DNA of 64,000 bases. It comes from VXNE01 sp965248075 (lineage in GTDB: Bacteria > Pseudomonadota > Gammaproteobacteria > Pseudomonadales > Azotimanducaceae). Each line of letters begins with the position of its first letter. Positions within the stretch are counted from its first letter, which is position 1. The stretch is from positions 186,001 to 250,000 of the forward strand of contig CBDFIL010000001.1 of the NCBI GenBank assembly GCA_965248075.1, in the 5' to 3' direction. Both the position numbers and the translations under genes were made by a program. Below the pieces are notes generated by a model. It saw nothing but the letters and a program-made list of their open reading frames with translations, made no database searches and was not told where the DNA came from. This document shows positions 26,725 through 35,708 of the stretch, piece after piece.

Positions 26725-29175
26725 TTACGTGATCGCGCCCGAAGCGAACGCCTGCCCCACTTCGTCGTCCGACATCCCCAGCAACTCGGTGAGCACCTGG
26801 AAGCTGTGTTCCCCGAGCTGCGGCGCGGGACCGCGCGGGCCGTTATCGTAGGCGGAGATCCGGTACTGGTGTCCCGCATAGGGCACGCGCCCCATCTCGC
26901 CGTGCTCGACGTGTCGGTAGAAATCCCGGTGCACGTACTGGGGATCCCGCAGCAGGTCGCTTGAGCGCTGCGCCACGCCGGCGGGAACTCCTGCCGCCTG
27001 CAGCTCCCGGGCGGCCGCCTCCGCCTCGCGCTCCGAAGTCCAGGCCGTGAGGACGGCGTCGATCTCGTCGTGCGCGGCCAGCCGGTCGGCCTGGGTCGCG
27101 TAGCCGTCCGGCCAGCCCACCACCCCCGCCAGGGCGCGCCACTGCTCGTCGGTGTCCACCGCGATGGCAACCCAGCTGTCCTCACCCCTGCAGGGATAGC
27201 ACCCCTGCGGCGCGGTGAAGCGGCTGCGGTTGCCGATCCGCGTCACCGAGCGGCCGTTGACCTGGTAGTCGAGTATCTCGGGGCCCAGGAAGTGGAGCGC
27301 CGCTTCGAGCTGCGCGAGGTCGATGTAGCAGCCCTCGCCCGTCCGCCGCCTGCGGTCCAGCGCCGCCGCGAGAACGCTCGAAACGAAGCGCGGCGCGATG
27401 GTGTCGGTATAGGCCGTCCACGGTCCGCTCGGAGCCCGGTCCGGCCAGCCCGTGACCTCGTAGTACCCGGCAATGGCCCCGGCGTGGTAGCCGTATCCGC
27501 TCATCCTGCGCGCGGGTCCCGTCTGGCCCATGAGGCAGGTGCTCACCATCACCAGACCGGGATTGATCTCGCGCAGGCGCTCGTAGTCGAGTCCCATGCG
27601 CTGCACCGCACCCGGCGCGAAGCTCTCGATCATCACGTCGGACCAGGCGATCAGCCGCTTCGCGACGGCGATCGCCTCGTGCTGCGAAAGGTCGAGGGCC
27701 AGTCCCAGCTTCGACGTATTGAAGTCGCCGAAAAACTGCGACCGGTTGATGCCAGGGACGTTGTCCTTGAACGGCGGCGCGCCGCGCAGCACGTCGGGCC
27801 GGTTCTCCGACTCCACGCGGACGACCGTGGCGCCGTGGTCGGCCAGGTACTTCGACGTGATCGGGCCCACGCCCACCCACGCGAAATCCGCGACCTTCAG
27901 GCCCGCGAACGGGAGCGCATCGTCGCCGGAGCGTGCCTCGACCTCGGCCGGCGGCGCCGTTCGGCCGGCACGTCCCGACCCTGTATCGAGTTCCGCGCGG
28001 ATTGCGGGCCCGTCCGCATCGAGTGCCGGTGCATCCCGGCGCACCGACACCGGCGCCGGCGACGACTCATTCGACTTCACCCACGCACCCGCGCTCCGGA
28101 CGAGCCCCGTCCCCGGCACGACAAGCTCGTGCCAGTAATCCCGCGCATTCAGATGTTCGAGTTCGAGCATCTCCGGGACGGTCCCGACCGGCGCCAGCGT
28201 GATCCCGTGGGTGATACCGAAGTCGAACAGCTCGCGCTTGGTGTGCCGGGCCAGGAACGCGCGCAGTATCTCGACCATCTCGGGCACCGTCCATTTCTGC
28301 GTGAGTTCCGGGTCGCGGAAGCTCTGATCGTAGAGTTCCCAATCCACGTCGCGCGCGGAAGCATCGATGACGCCATCGTCGATCATCCAGTCCAGCAACC
28401 CGACGACGACGTCGGAGCTCGGCAGGGCGATGATGTAGCCGTCCCGGCAGGGGTGCACGATCTCGATGCCCAGCATCAGGGAGCCGCCGCGCTCGAAGTC
28501 GAAGCCCTGGATGGCATGGGCACCCATCGCCTGCAGCATGGTCCAGGTCATCGCGCACTGGGCCGACACGTCGACGAACTGGGCGGTGCCGGTCTTCAAC
28601 ATGCGGGCGTGCGCAGCGAGCGCGCCCACGGCCGCCTCGACGCCCGCGTGGCGCCACACCTGCGGGACGCTCACCCGGACCGGCGGGCGGTCCTCGGGGC
28701 CCTGCAAGAACACCGGTCCACCTAGCGCGGCGACCACGAGGTCGTTGCCCAGGTCGTCTGCGCGTGGCCCGTCGACGCCGAACGGGGAGACGCAGACGTG
28801 GACGATGCGCGGATTGATCTCCCGGACCGCGTCCGCATCGAGGCCAAACTCGCCGACCGTGCTCGGCGGACCGGACTCGAAGACGAAGTCCGCCGTTGCG
28901 ATCAGCGACTCCAGCACCCCGCGGTCGGCCGCGAGACGCCGCGGATCGAGAACGATCGAACGCTTGTTGCGGTTGAAGGCACGGAACGAGAGGCTCGCGA
29001 GGTCGCCGTGGTCACCGTCGATGCGCGGCTCGACCCTTCGCGCCGCGGTGCCACCCGGCGGTTCCACCCGAATCACGTCCGCTCCCAGGTCGCCCAGCAC
29101 CATCGCGCCGATCTCGCCACGCTCGTCCGTGAAGTCGAGCACCCGGTAAGGTTCCAGCATCGTCATCCCATCCAT
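26725..29175 (-). CDS. Tandem CoA-transferase family III (CaiB/BaiF) fusion
   Basis: An 816-residue protein with two full or near-full family III CoA-transferase modules. The first begins LEPYRVLDFTDERGEIGAMVLGDLGADVIRVEPPGG, and the second, after about residue 415, begins FAGLKVADFAWVGVGPITSKYLADHGATVVRVES, with GYGYHAGAIAGYYEVTGWPD and TGEGCYIDLAQLEAALHFLG in the C-terminal half. Single-module enzymes are about 400 residues and act as interlocked dimers; the fusion may form that dimer within one chain. They move CoA between carboxylic acids, often in carnitine, oxalate or bile-acid metabolism. Start at ATG 29175 or ATG 29166, the latter better placed behind TAGGGA. Confidence 0.9.
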   Translation of the reverse strand: MDGMTMLEPYRVLDFTDERGEIGAMVLGDLGADVIRVEPPGGTAARRVEPRIDGDHGDLASLSFRAFNRNKRSIVLDPRRLAADRGVLESLIATADFVFESGPPSTVGEFGLDADAVREINPRIVHVCVSPFGVDGPRADDLGNDLVVAALGGPVFLQGPEDRPPVRVSVPQVWRHAGVEAAVGALAAHARMLKTGTAQFVDVSAQCAMTWTMLQAMGAHAIQGFDFERGGSLMLGIEIVHPCRDGYIIALPSSDVVVGLLDWMIDDGVIDASARDVDWELYDQSFRDPELTQKWTVPEMVEILRAFLARHTKRELFDFGITHGITLAPVGTVPEMLELEHLNARDYWHELVVPGTGLVRSAGAWVKSNESSPAPVSVRRDAPALDADGPAIRAELDTGSGRAGRTAPPAEVEARSGDDALPFAGLKVADFAWVGVGPITSKYLADHGATVVRVESENRPDVLRGAPPFKDNVPGINRSQFFGDFNTSKLGLALDLSQHEAIAVAKRLIAWSDVMIESFAPGAVQRMGLDYERLREINPGLVMVSTCLMGQTGPARRMSGYGYHAGAIAGYYEVTGWPDRAPSGPWTAYTDTIAPRFVSSVLAAALDRRRRTGEGCYIDLAQLEAALHFLGPEILDYQVNGRSVTRIGNRSRFTAPQGCYPCRGEDSWVAIAVDTDEQWRALAGVVGWPDGYATQADRLAAHDEIDAVLTAWTSEREAEAAARELQAAGVPAGVAQRSSDLLRDPQYVHRDFYRHVEHGEMGRVPYAGHQYRISAYDNGPRGPAPQLGEHSFQVLTELLGMSDDEVGQAFASGAIT

Positions 29176-29201
29176 TCCCTACGGCCGCGATGCACGGCAC
29201 G

Positions 29202-29414
29202 TCAGCCCGCTGACACTTCCAGCGTCTCGGTCGCCGTCACGGCGATCAGCAACTGGCCTTCGAGCCCTGCGGCCCCGTGCACCTCCCACTCGGCCGCTTC
29301 CGGCGCCGAGGTGATCTTCACGGTGCTTGTCACCGCGTTCGATACGTTCATGGTCCTGATCTCGCCCTCCAAGTGGATGCCGGGAAACCGTCCAGACCCC
29401 GGAAAATCTGGCAT
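29202..29414 (-). CDS. Small hypothetical protein
   Basis: A 70-residue open frame (MPDFPGSGRFPGIHLEGEIR start) between the CoA-transferase and the D-aminoacylase paralogue. The C-terminal half (ITSAPEAAEWEVHGAAGLEG onward) looks like beta-strand protein sequence. No family recognised. A shorter start (MNVSNAVTSTVK) at 29351 is possible. It fills most of an otherwise empty 277-base gap, which mildly supports it. Confidence 0.35.
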   Translation of the reverse strand: MPDFPGSGRFPGIHLEGEIRTMNVSNAVTSTVKITSAPEAAEWEVHGAAGLEGQLLIAVTATETLEVSAG

Positions 29415-29452
29415 AGTACGCGACCCAGTCGATCGACACATCCGGGGGACTC

Positions 29453-31111
29453 ATGGCACACGATCTGGTCGTGCGGGGCGGACTCATAGTAGACGGAACC
29501 GGCGGCGCGCCGTTCGAAGGCGACATCGCCGTGGACAACAACGCGATCACGACCGTCGGAGAGGTCCGCGAGTCGGGTCGCGACGAGATCGAGGCCCGGG
29601 GCGCGGTCGTGACTCCCGGATTCGTCGACCTGCACACCCATCTGGACGCCCAGATCGGCTGGGACCCGGACATGACGTCCATCACGTGGCACGGCGTCAC
29701 TACGGCGCTCATGGGCAATTGCGGCGTCACCTTCGCACCGTGCAAGGCCAGTGACCGCGAGTTCCTCGCCGGCATGATGGAAACGGTCGAGGACATCCCC
29801 AAATACGCGATCCTGACCGGCCTGCCCTGGGACTGGGAAACCTACGGCGGCTATCTCGACTCCATCGAGCGGCTTGGCCCGATGATCAACGTGGCCGGAC
29901 TCGTGGGACACGGTGCGACGCGGTTTTTCGTGATGGGCGAACGCGCCGTCGACCAACAGGCGACTCCCGAGGAGATCGAACGGATCGCGGCGCTGGCCGG
30001 GCAGTCCGTCGCCGAGGGCGCAGTCGGGTTTTCCGTGAACCGGCACCCGGGCCATCGCCTGCCGGATGGACGCTCGATCCCCGGCACTTTCGCGAGCCGC
30101 GAAGAGCTCATCGCCATCGCCCGGGCGGTCGGCAGCCGCGGCGGCCTCATGCAGACGGTACCGCACTTCGGCGATCTCGACGCCGAGATGGACCTGCTCG
30201 AGGAGGAAGGCCGTTCGAGCCGCATCCTGTTCAGCGCAATCTCCGAGCACGGCGCGCTCCTGGACGAACGCGTCACCGGCATGCGCGCCAAGGGCCTCGA
30301 CGTGACCGCGGTCACGGTACCGCGTAGTGGCGGCGGAGTTGGCGGCCTCTCCACCGACAACTTCTGGCGCACGCCGGCCTGGAATCGCCTGCGCGAGATG
30401 GACTTCGACAGCCGACTCGAAGCGATCCGCGACGAGTCGTTCCGCGCCACGCTCGTACGCGAAGTCGAGGAACACCCGGACCACTCCCCGATCCTGAGGG
30501 CCGCCGGGCGCCACTACTTCATGGGTGAGGACGAGCGTCCCGTGTACACGCAGCCGCGTGACGAAAGCCTCCGCGACCTGGCCGAAGCCGCCGGCGAGCA
30601 TCCCGCCGAAACCTGGCTCCGGGTCATGCTGGAGACGGAGGGGAAAGCCCTCGTGCACATGCGCGCCTTCAACGTGAACCTGGGGCAGCTCGAGAAGATG
30701 ATCACCACGCCCTGGGCGATGCCGGGCCTCGGCGACGCCGGCGCCCACGTCAGCCAGATGATCGATTCCGGCTGGCCCACGTTCGTGCTGTCGCACTGGT
30801 ACCGCGACGCCGGCGTCTACTCCCTGGAAGAAGCCGTTCGGCGGATCAGCGCCGAGCCGGCGCGGGTCCTCGGACTCTCCGACCGCGGTACCCTCGAGCG
30901 CGGCAGGCGCGCCGACCTCAACGTGGTCGACATCGACCGCCTCGCCGAACGGCAGCCCTACATCGTGCGGGACTTCCCGGGCGGCGCACCCCGCTTCCAG
31001 CAGCGTGCCGCCGGATACCATGCGACGGTCTGCAACGGCCAGGTGATCCTGCGCGACGACGAGCACACGGGGGTGCGGGCCGGGGAAGTGATTCGAAACG
31101 GGGCGGCCTGA
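29453..31111 (+). CDS. N-acyl-D-amino-acid deacylase family amidohydrolase, paralogue 1
   Basis: A 552-residue amidohydrolase of the D-aminoacylase/amidohydrolase 3 group. The metal site HTHLD is at 61-65, the conserved Cys90 in MGNCGVTFAPCK is the metal-bridging ligand of D-aminoacylases, and GLGDAGAHVSQMID holds the catalytic Asp in the C-terminal third. The family hydrolyses N-acyl-D-amino acids, hydantoin-like or related amides in the cytoplasm. A second, clearly homologous copy lies at 51467-53134, sharing segments such as GVTFAPCK and FLAGMMETVEDIPK. The start has a GGGGGACTC site. Substrate unknown. Confidence 0.92.
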   Translation: MAHDLVVRGGLIVDGTGGAPFEGDIAVDNNAITTVGEVRESGRDEIEARGAVVTPGFVDLHTHLDAQIGWDPDMTSITWHGVTTALMGNCGVTFAPCKASDREFLAGMMETVEDIPKYAILTGLPWDWETYGGYLDSIERLGPMINVAGLVGHGATRFFVMGERAVDQQATPEEIERIAALAGQSVAEGAVGFSVNRHPGHRLPDGRSIPGTFASREELIAIARAVGSRGGLMQTVPHFGDLDAEMDLLEEEGRSSRILFSAISEHGALLDERVTGMRAKGLDVTAVTVPRSGGGVGGLSTDNFWRTPAWNRLREMDFDSRLEAIRDESFRATLVREVEEHPDHSPILRAAGRHYFMGEDERPVYTQPRDESLRDLAEAAGEHPAETWLRVMLETEGKALVHMRAFNVNLGQLEKMITTPWAMPGLGDAGAHVSQMIDSGWPTFVLSHWYRDAGVYSLEEAVRRISAEPARVLGLSDRGTLERGRRADLNVVDIDRLAERQPYIVRDFPGGAPRFQQRAAGYHATVCNGQVILRDDEHTGVRAGEVIRNGAA

Positions 31112-31147
31112 CGCGTCAGGCACGTCGAGCGCGCGGGGACCGACCGC

Positions 31148-32452
31148 TCAGGTCGCCCCGCGCGGCACCGGTATCCCGAACTGCCGCAGCGTGTCCTCGA
31201 CGGTCGGCTTCCCGACGCGGAGCCGGTCGTCGTTCAGGAGATACGTGAAGACGTAGCCCAGGCCCAGGATCAGGATTCCGATCAGGAAGCAGTAGATCAC
31301 GGCGCGGTCGGGGTACTGGTCCTTCAGGTGTCCCACGTAGAGCGGACCGAAGATGCCGGCCGCCGCCCAGGCGGTCAGTATGGCGCCGTAGACGATCGAC
31401 ATCTTCTTCGAGCCGAACACGTCCACAATGAACGACGGCATCGTCGCGAAGCCGCCGCCGAAACAGAGCAGCACGTAGCAGACGAGCGCCGAGAACACCC
31501 AGGGATTGGTCTCGGTCATGAGGATGCCGAAGACGACCATCTGGCTCGCGAGCAGGATCCGGAATACGGCCACCCGCCCGATGCGGTCCGAGATCATCCC
31601 CCACAGGAGCCGGCCCACGCCGTTGCAGAGCGAGCTGACGGCAATGAGGGTCGCCCCGTAGGCTGCCAGGGTCTGCGGCTCCACGGTCGGATTCGCGAGC
31701 CCCCACACATCCTGCAGGAGCGGCGACTGGAAGCTGATCACGGAGATGCCGGCGGAGATATTGAAGAAGAACACGATCCACATGACGGCGAACTCGCGAG
31801 AGCCGAGGCACGCACGCAGCGGCGCGTCCGGTTCGGTTTCCGCGCTCGCCGCCGCGCCGGCCGCGAAGTCCGCCGGCGGATCCCGCAGCACCATGCTGGC
31901 GGGGAAGAGAACACAGGCGAACACGAGGCCGAAGTAGAGGAACACCTCCGACAGGTCTCCTCCCTGTGCCGTCTGTGACTGCCCCACCAGCAGCGGCGCC
32001 AGCACCTTGCTCAGGAGAAACGCGCCGACCCCGAAGCCCATCACGACGATGCCGGTGGCCAGGCCCTTGTGGTCCGGGTACCACTTGGCAACGGTCGCGA
32101 CCGGCGTCACGTAGCCGAGGCCGATGCCCGCCCCGCCGATGACCCCGTAACCCAGGTAGAAGAGCCAGAGCACGTCGATGCGCAGGGCGAGGGCGGCGAT
32201 GAAGTAGCCGCCGCAGAACATGGCACTGCCGGTCAGCGCCAGCTTGCGCGGCCCGAGCTTCGGTAGTGCCTGACCCGCCCACGCGGCAGAGGTGCCGAGC
32301 GAGAAGATCGCGATGCTGAACGCCCACGCCGTATCGGTGAACGTCCAGCCGTGGTCGCGCACCAGCATGGTCTGGAAGAAACTCCATGCATAGACGGTGC
32401 CGAGACAGAGCTGCAGCGCCGTGCAGGCGGTGGCGATGATCCAGCGGGGCAT
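31148..32452 (-). CDS. MFS transporter, OFA (oxalate/formate antiporter) family-like
   Basis: A 434-residue twelve-helix carrier beginning MPRWIIATACTALQLCLGTVYAWSFF, a segment characteristic of OFA-family proteins (LGTVYAWSVF is the usual form). The segments GGAGIGLGYVTPVATVAKWYPDHKGLATGIVVMGFG and CNGVGRLLWGMISDRIGR also match the family. OFA carriers move oxalate, formate or other small carboxylates; this is the likely class but not a proof of substrate. It is the third gene of a tight minus-strand set, eight bases after the Cache-like sensor, and its start was set to ATG 32452 because the longer open frame covers the sensor gene. Confidence 0.87.
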   Translation of the reverse strand: MPRWIIATACTALQLCLGTVYAWSFFQTMLVRDHGWTFTDTAWAFSIAIFSLGTSAAWAGQALPKLGPRKLALTGSAMFCGGYFIAALALRIDVLWLFYLGYGVIGGAGIGLGYVTPVATVAKWYPDHKGLATGIVVMGFGVGAFLLSKVLAPLLVGQSQTAQGGDLSEVFLYFGLVFACVLFPASMVLRDPPADFAAGAAASAETEPDAPLRACLGSREFAVMWIVFFFNISAGISVISFQSPLLQDVWGLANPTVEPQTLAAYGATLIAVSSLCNGVGRLLWGMISDRIGRVAVFRILLASQMVVFGILMTETNPWVFSALVCYVLLCFGGGFATMPSFIVDVFGSKKMSIVYGAILTAWAAAGIFGPLYVGHLKDQYPDRAVIYCFLIGILILGLGYVFTYLLNDDRLRVGKPTVEDTLRQFGIPVPRGAT

Positions 32453-32460
32453 GGCGGGCG

Positions 32461-33225
32461 TCAGGTGCGCGCGTCGGCCGGCGACGCGCCCGGAGCCCCG
32501 TCCCCGGCGCCGCCATTTCTCAGGCAGTGCAGAAACAGCCGGGCAAGCTGCCCCGCCTCGTCGTCCCGCTCGAGAATCTTGCGGTGGCTCTGGTCGAGTG
32601 CCTCCTCGCCCTCCCCCCCGACATCGCGCGCAACGGCGACCGCGTAGGCCAGCAGGTCGCCGACGGGCTTCGCAGCCAGGTTCACCAGCCAGATCGCCGC
32701 GAACACGCCGACCACGAACACGATCGAAATGAGGTACACCTGCTGGCCGATGGCGCGCTGGATCTTCAGCGCGATCAGGTCCGTGTCCATGCCGACGTGT
32801 ACCGCCCCCGCCACCCCGGCCAGGATCGGGCTGCCGACTTCGACGAAGTCGCCCATGCCGGGCAGGTTGCGCTCCACCGTCTCGGTGTTCGACGGGTCTC
32901 CCGCCAGGATCTCCTCCGGAATACCCGGGACGAAGGTATGGGCGAGGTACTCGCCGGCCTCGTTCGTCACGTAGATGTACTTGATACCCTGGATCTCGAC
33001 GAACTGGTCGATCAGCGACTGTAGCGTGGAGAGGTCGCGGTTCAGCAGAATGTCGACACTCGCGTCCGCGATGGTCTTTGCGATGTCCTGGCTGTTGCTG
33101 ACGTACTCCTCCGAGAGGTGCGTGTCGACCGTGTAGACGCACAGGATCGACGTCGACAGCCCGATGAAGCCGAACAGGGAGAAAACGCCGAACAGCGTCT
33201 TCTGGAAGAGTTTCTTCACTTTCAT
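32461..33225 (-). CDS. Two-helix membrane sensor without an output domain
   Basis: A 254-residue protein with a transmembrane helix near 11-33, an extracytoplasmic region of about 125 residues that resembles a single Cache-type sensor (ADASVDILLNRDLSTLQSLI, then GIKYIYVTNEAGEYLAHTFV), a second helix near 165-187 and a HAMP-like cytoplasmic stub ending with charged sequence. No kinase, guanylate cyclase or methyl-accepting domain follows. Such stand-alone sensors may act on a separate partner. Its ATG overlaps the TGA of the binding-protein gene (ATGA), so the two are translationally coupled. Confidence 0.75.
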   Translation of the reverse strand: MKVKKLFQKTLFGVFSLFGFIGLSTSILCVYTVDTHLSEEYVSNSQDIAKTIADASVDILLNRDLSTLQSLIDQFVEIQGIKYIYVTNEAGEYLAHTFVPGIPEEILAGDPSNTETVERNLPGMGDFVEVGSPILAGVAGAVHVGMDTDLIALKIQRAIGQQVYLISIVFVVGVFAAIWLVNLAAKPVGDLLAYAVAVARDVGGEGEEALDQSHRKILERDDEAGQLARLFLHCLRNGGAGDGAPGASPADART

Positions 33226-34493
33226 ACAGCGAACCTCTGTTGCCAGTCGTCGAGGGTCACGAAGCGCCCTGCGTCGACCACCGTGTAGTACACCTGCTGC
33301 AGCCCCTGCCGGCGCGTCGGGCCGAACGAGACCCGCTCGTCGATGCCGAGATCGAAGTCCAGTACGGAGAACACCGCGTTCTGAAGACCGGTCCGTGTCG
33401 GGGGTTCCTGCAGGCGGGAGAGGACTTCGACCATCAGCTTCGCGTCAAGGAAGCCTTCGAGACTCACGAAGCTGTGCGGAAAGGGCGTGTAGGGTTCCTG
33501 CACCAGCTCGCCCGGCGGCTCCGGATCGTAGCGTTGCATGAACTCGCGGTACTCGCGCACCGCGGGAATGGAGATGTCCTCGTAGCTCGGCACGACCTGG
33601 GAGTTGACCAGGAGATCCGTGTACTCCCGGCTGTCCTCGCGCCCTTCGGCGAGGAGCTTCAGGAGGTTCTCGCTGCCGACGAACGAGAGGTTCGCGATCG
33701 GCACGCGCAGCCCCAGGTCCACGGCGTCCCGCGCGAACCCGGCACAGCCGGCATAGGCGCCGATGCAGATCACCGCGTCGGGTTGTGCCGCCTTCAGGAT
33801 CTCGACCTGCGGACGCATGCTTGCGGTGAACTGGGTGCCGCGGCGGTAGCTCGCCTCTCCCGCGATCTGCTCGCCGTGCCGGCCGAGGGCCGCCCGTACA
33901 CCTGCCCAACCGCTCCGCCCATACGCGTCCGCCTGGTAGAACACGGCGATACGGCGCCGCCCCACGCGCACGAAGTTGTCGACGAGCCCGGCCGTCTCCT
34001 GGGCGTACGAGGCCCGCAGGTTGAAGGCGAATTCCCCGTAGGGCGGTTGCCGCTGCGGCTGTGCACCCGTGAACGGGAAGAACAGGTACATGCCGCGGTC
34101 CTGGAACTTCTTCAGCATCGGCAGGACGCGCGTCACCGTCGGCGTCCCCACTTAGCCGAACAGCAGGAAGACCTCGTCTTCGAGCATCAGCGTCATCGTG
34201 TTCTTGACGGAGGGGTCGGGTTGGTAGCCGTCGTCGTAGGTCCTGAGCGCGATCCGGCGGCCGCCCACGCCACCCTGGGCGTTGATGTGCCGGAAATAAG
34301 CGGTCGCGCCCCGGTACAACTCGATGCCCAGACCGCGGGAAGGGCCCGAGAACGCCGCCGACATGCCGAGCAGGAACTCGGTGTCGGTGACCCCGGAACC
34401 GGGGAGCGCGGACTCGGCAAGGGCGCCCCGGGCCGCGAGGCCCACAAGCCCGGACCGGATCAGCGTCCGTCTCGTCAACATTGCCCCGGACAT
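33222..34493 (-). pseudogene. Periplasmic ligand-binding protein (Leu/Ile/Val type) with an internal stop
   Basis: A branched-chain-amino-acid-type solute-binding protein of about 423 residues. Signal (MLTRRTLIRSGLVGLAARGALA, close to a Tat motif), then FLLGMSAAFSGPSRGLGIELY and DGYQPDPSVKNTMTLMLEDEV in the first lobe. At 34152-34154 a TAA interrupts the frame between LLFG and VGTPTVTRVLPML, where the family has LFGYVGTPT; one base change from a Tyr codon explains it. The remainder (to RFAV) is intact. No ABC permease or ATPase is near, so the protein may serve the coupled membrane sensor and not a transporter. Starts at ATG 34493 or 34481. Confidence 0.8.
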
Positions 34494-34897
34494 TCCCCTT
34501 CGAACGTCGCGTCGTACTGTAGCCCAGGGAGGCGGACGGCACGAGAGGTGTCCCCCGGGAAGACGGCGAGACCGTCGAATCCGGCTCCAACCCCAGTCTC
34601 CGCTGCGGTTGCATCCCTGATGCCAGTAGCACGCCTCGCCATCGAGGGGCCGCACACCATCCTCCTCGCGAGGGACCTTACCCGCCCGGATCAGAGGCTC
34701 GGACCGAAACTTCTAGTTGTCGTCACCCGAAAGTTCCAATCGTCGCTGTCCACACCTGTCCGGATGTGCGCACGATGCACGAGCGCCGCGGAGAATCGGA
34801 GCGCCAAGGCCTGTTGCGTGATCGATCCTGCCCGCACAGTGGCGATGCCGACGAGACTGGTCTATCCTAAAGACTAGTCCCGTATTCAGGTCAAACC
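34494..34897. other. Gene-free stretch
   Basis: No convincing open frame in about 400 bases. The right end carries the inverted repeat noted separately; the rest shows no recognised site. It separates the divergent binding-protein set and the Phd/PIN pair, so it should hold both promoters. Confidence 0.6.
34855..34879 (+). promoter_or_regulatory. Candidate operator of the Phd/PIN pair
   Basis: GACTGGTCT and AGACTAGTC form nine-base arms with one mismatch around a 7-base spacer, 19 bases upstream of the antitoxin start. Position and symmetry suit an autoregulatory operator. Confidence 0.5.
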
Positions 34898-35158
34898 ATG
34901 CCAAGGACAATCCTGATCACAGCGTACGAATGCAAGACCAAGCAGGCGGAGATGTTCCGACGAGCGGCCGCTGGCGAGACGATCATTGTCACGAAAAATG
35001 GCGTGCCTCAGGTGGAGATCCGCAAGGCGCCAGCCGATGATCAGGGCATCGCCGGCGCCGTCCACGCCCTCGCCGCGCTGCAGCGAAACCAGTTGGCGGC
35101 GGGAGCGGGCGGCAGCGCGGCGGAACTGCGCCGGATGCAACAGCAAGGGCGCGATTAG
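34898..35158 (+). CDS. Phd/YefM-type antitoxin
   Basis: An 86-residue protein. The N-terminus MPRTILITAYECKTKQAEMFRRAAAGETIIVTKNGVPQVEIRKA has the Phd/YefM pattern (strand, helix, AGETxxVTKNGxPV strand) that binds DNA, with a disordered Ala/Gln-rich tail (LQRNQLAAGAGGSAAELRRM) for toxin binding. Its TAG stop overlaps the GTG of the PIN gene by one base. Confidence 0.87.
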   Translation: MPRTILITAYECKTKQAEMFRRAAAGETIIVTKNGVPQVEIRKAPADDQGIAGAVHALAALQRNQLAAGAGGSAAELRRMQQQGRD

Positions 35159-35592
35159 TGGCCACGGAAATCATCGTGCTGGACAACAGCATCAACACCC
35201 GCCTGCTCTGGCCAGACTCCGAGAGTCCGGAAAACAACGAGCATGCGCTGAAGGTGATTCGCCAAGCGGCCAATGGAAGCGTCTTCCGCGTGCCGACGAT
35301 CTGGCACTACGAGGCGGCGCATGTAGCCGCAACGCTTGTACGAAACGGCCAAGTCTCGCAAGCGAGCGCGATGCGCTATTTCGAGCAAGTCGCGATGCTG
35401 CCAATAGTGACCGATACCACAAGCCATGCGAATGCCGCCTCGGCAACTTTCGCGTTGAGCATCCAGTACGGTCTTTCCGTTTACGATGCCGCCTATCTCG
35501 AACTCGTACTGCGTGTAGGCGGCTCGTTGGCCACCAACGACCAGCGGTTGCAGGCTGCCACCCGCCAAGCCGGTGCGCCGTTGTTCGAGTGA
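35158..35592 (+). CDS. PIN-domain (VapC-type) toxin
   Basis: A 144-residue PIN-domain ribonuclease. Catalytic acidic residues: Asp in IIVLDNSIN near residue 9, Glu in WHYEAAH near 50, Asp in VYDAAYLEL near 110 and Asp in ATNDQRLQAA. The first motif is DNS in place of the usual DAS/DTN. Start GTG 35158 overlaps the antitoxin stop. Complete, so this pair should be functional. Confidence 0.87.
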   Translation: MATEIIVLDNSINTRLLWPDSESPENNEHALKVIRQAANGSVFRVPTIWHYEAAHVAATLVRNGQVSQASAMRYFEQVAMLPIVTDTTSHANAASATFALSIQYGLSVYDAAYLELVLRVGGSLATNDQRLQAATRQAGAPLFE

Positions 35593-35708
35593 CCGTCGTC
35601 GAATCGGCCTCCATACGCCCGCGGCATCGGAACACGTGGACGACATCCGGCGCTCACACCGCCGGTTGCCGTGCGGTAGTCTGTTACGAATTATCGGACA
35701 AGAACTAG

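Noticed and set aside
35597..35640. tRNA-like fold near the Phd/PIN toxin
   Set aside because: No anticodon arm or CCA end could be matched.
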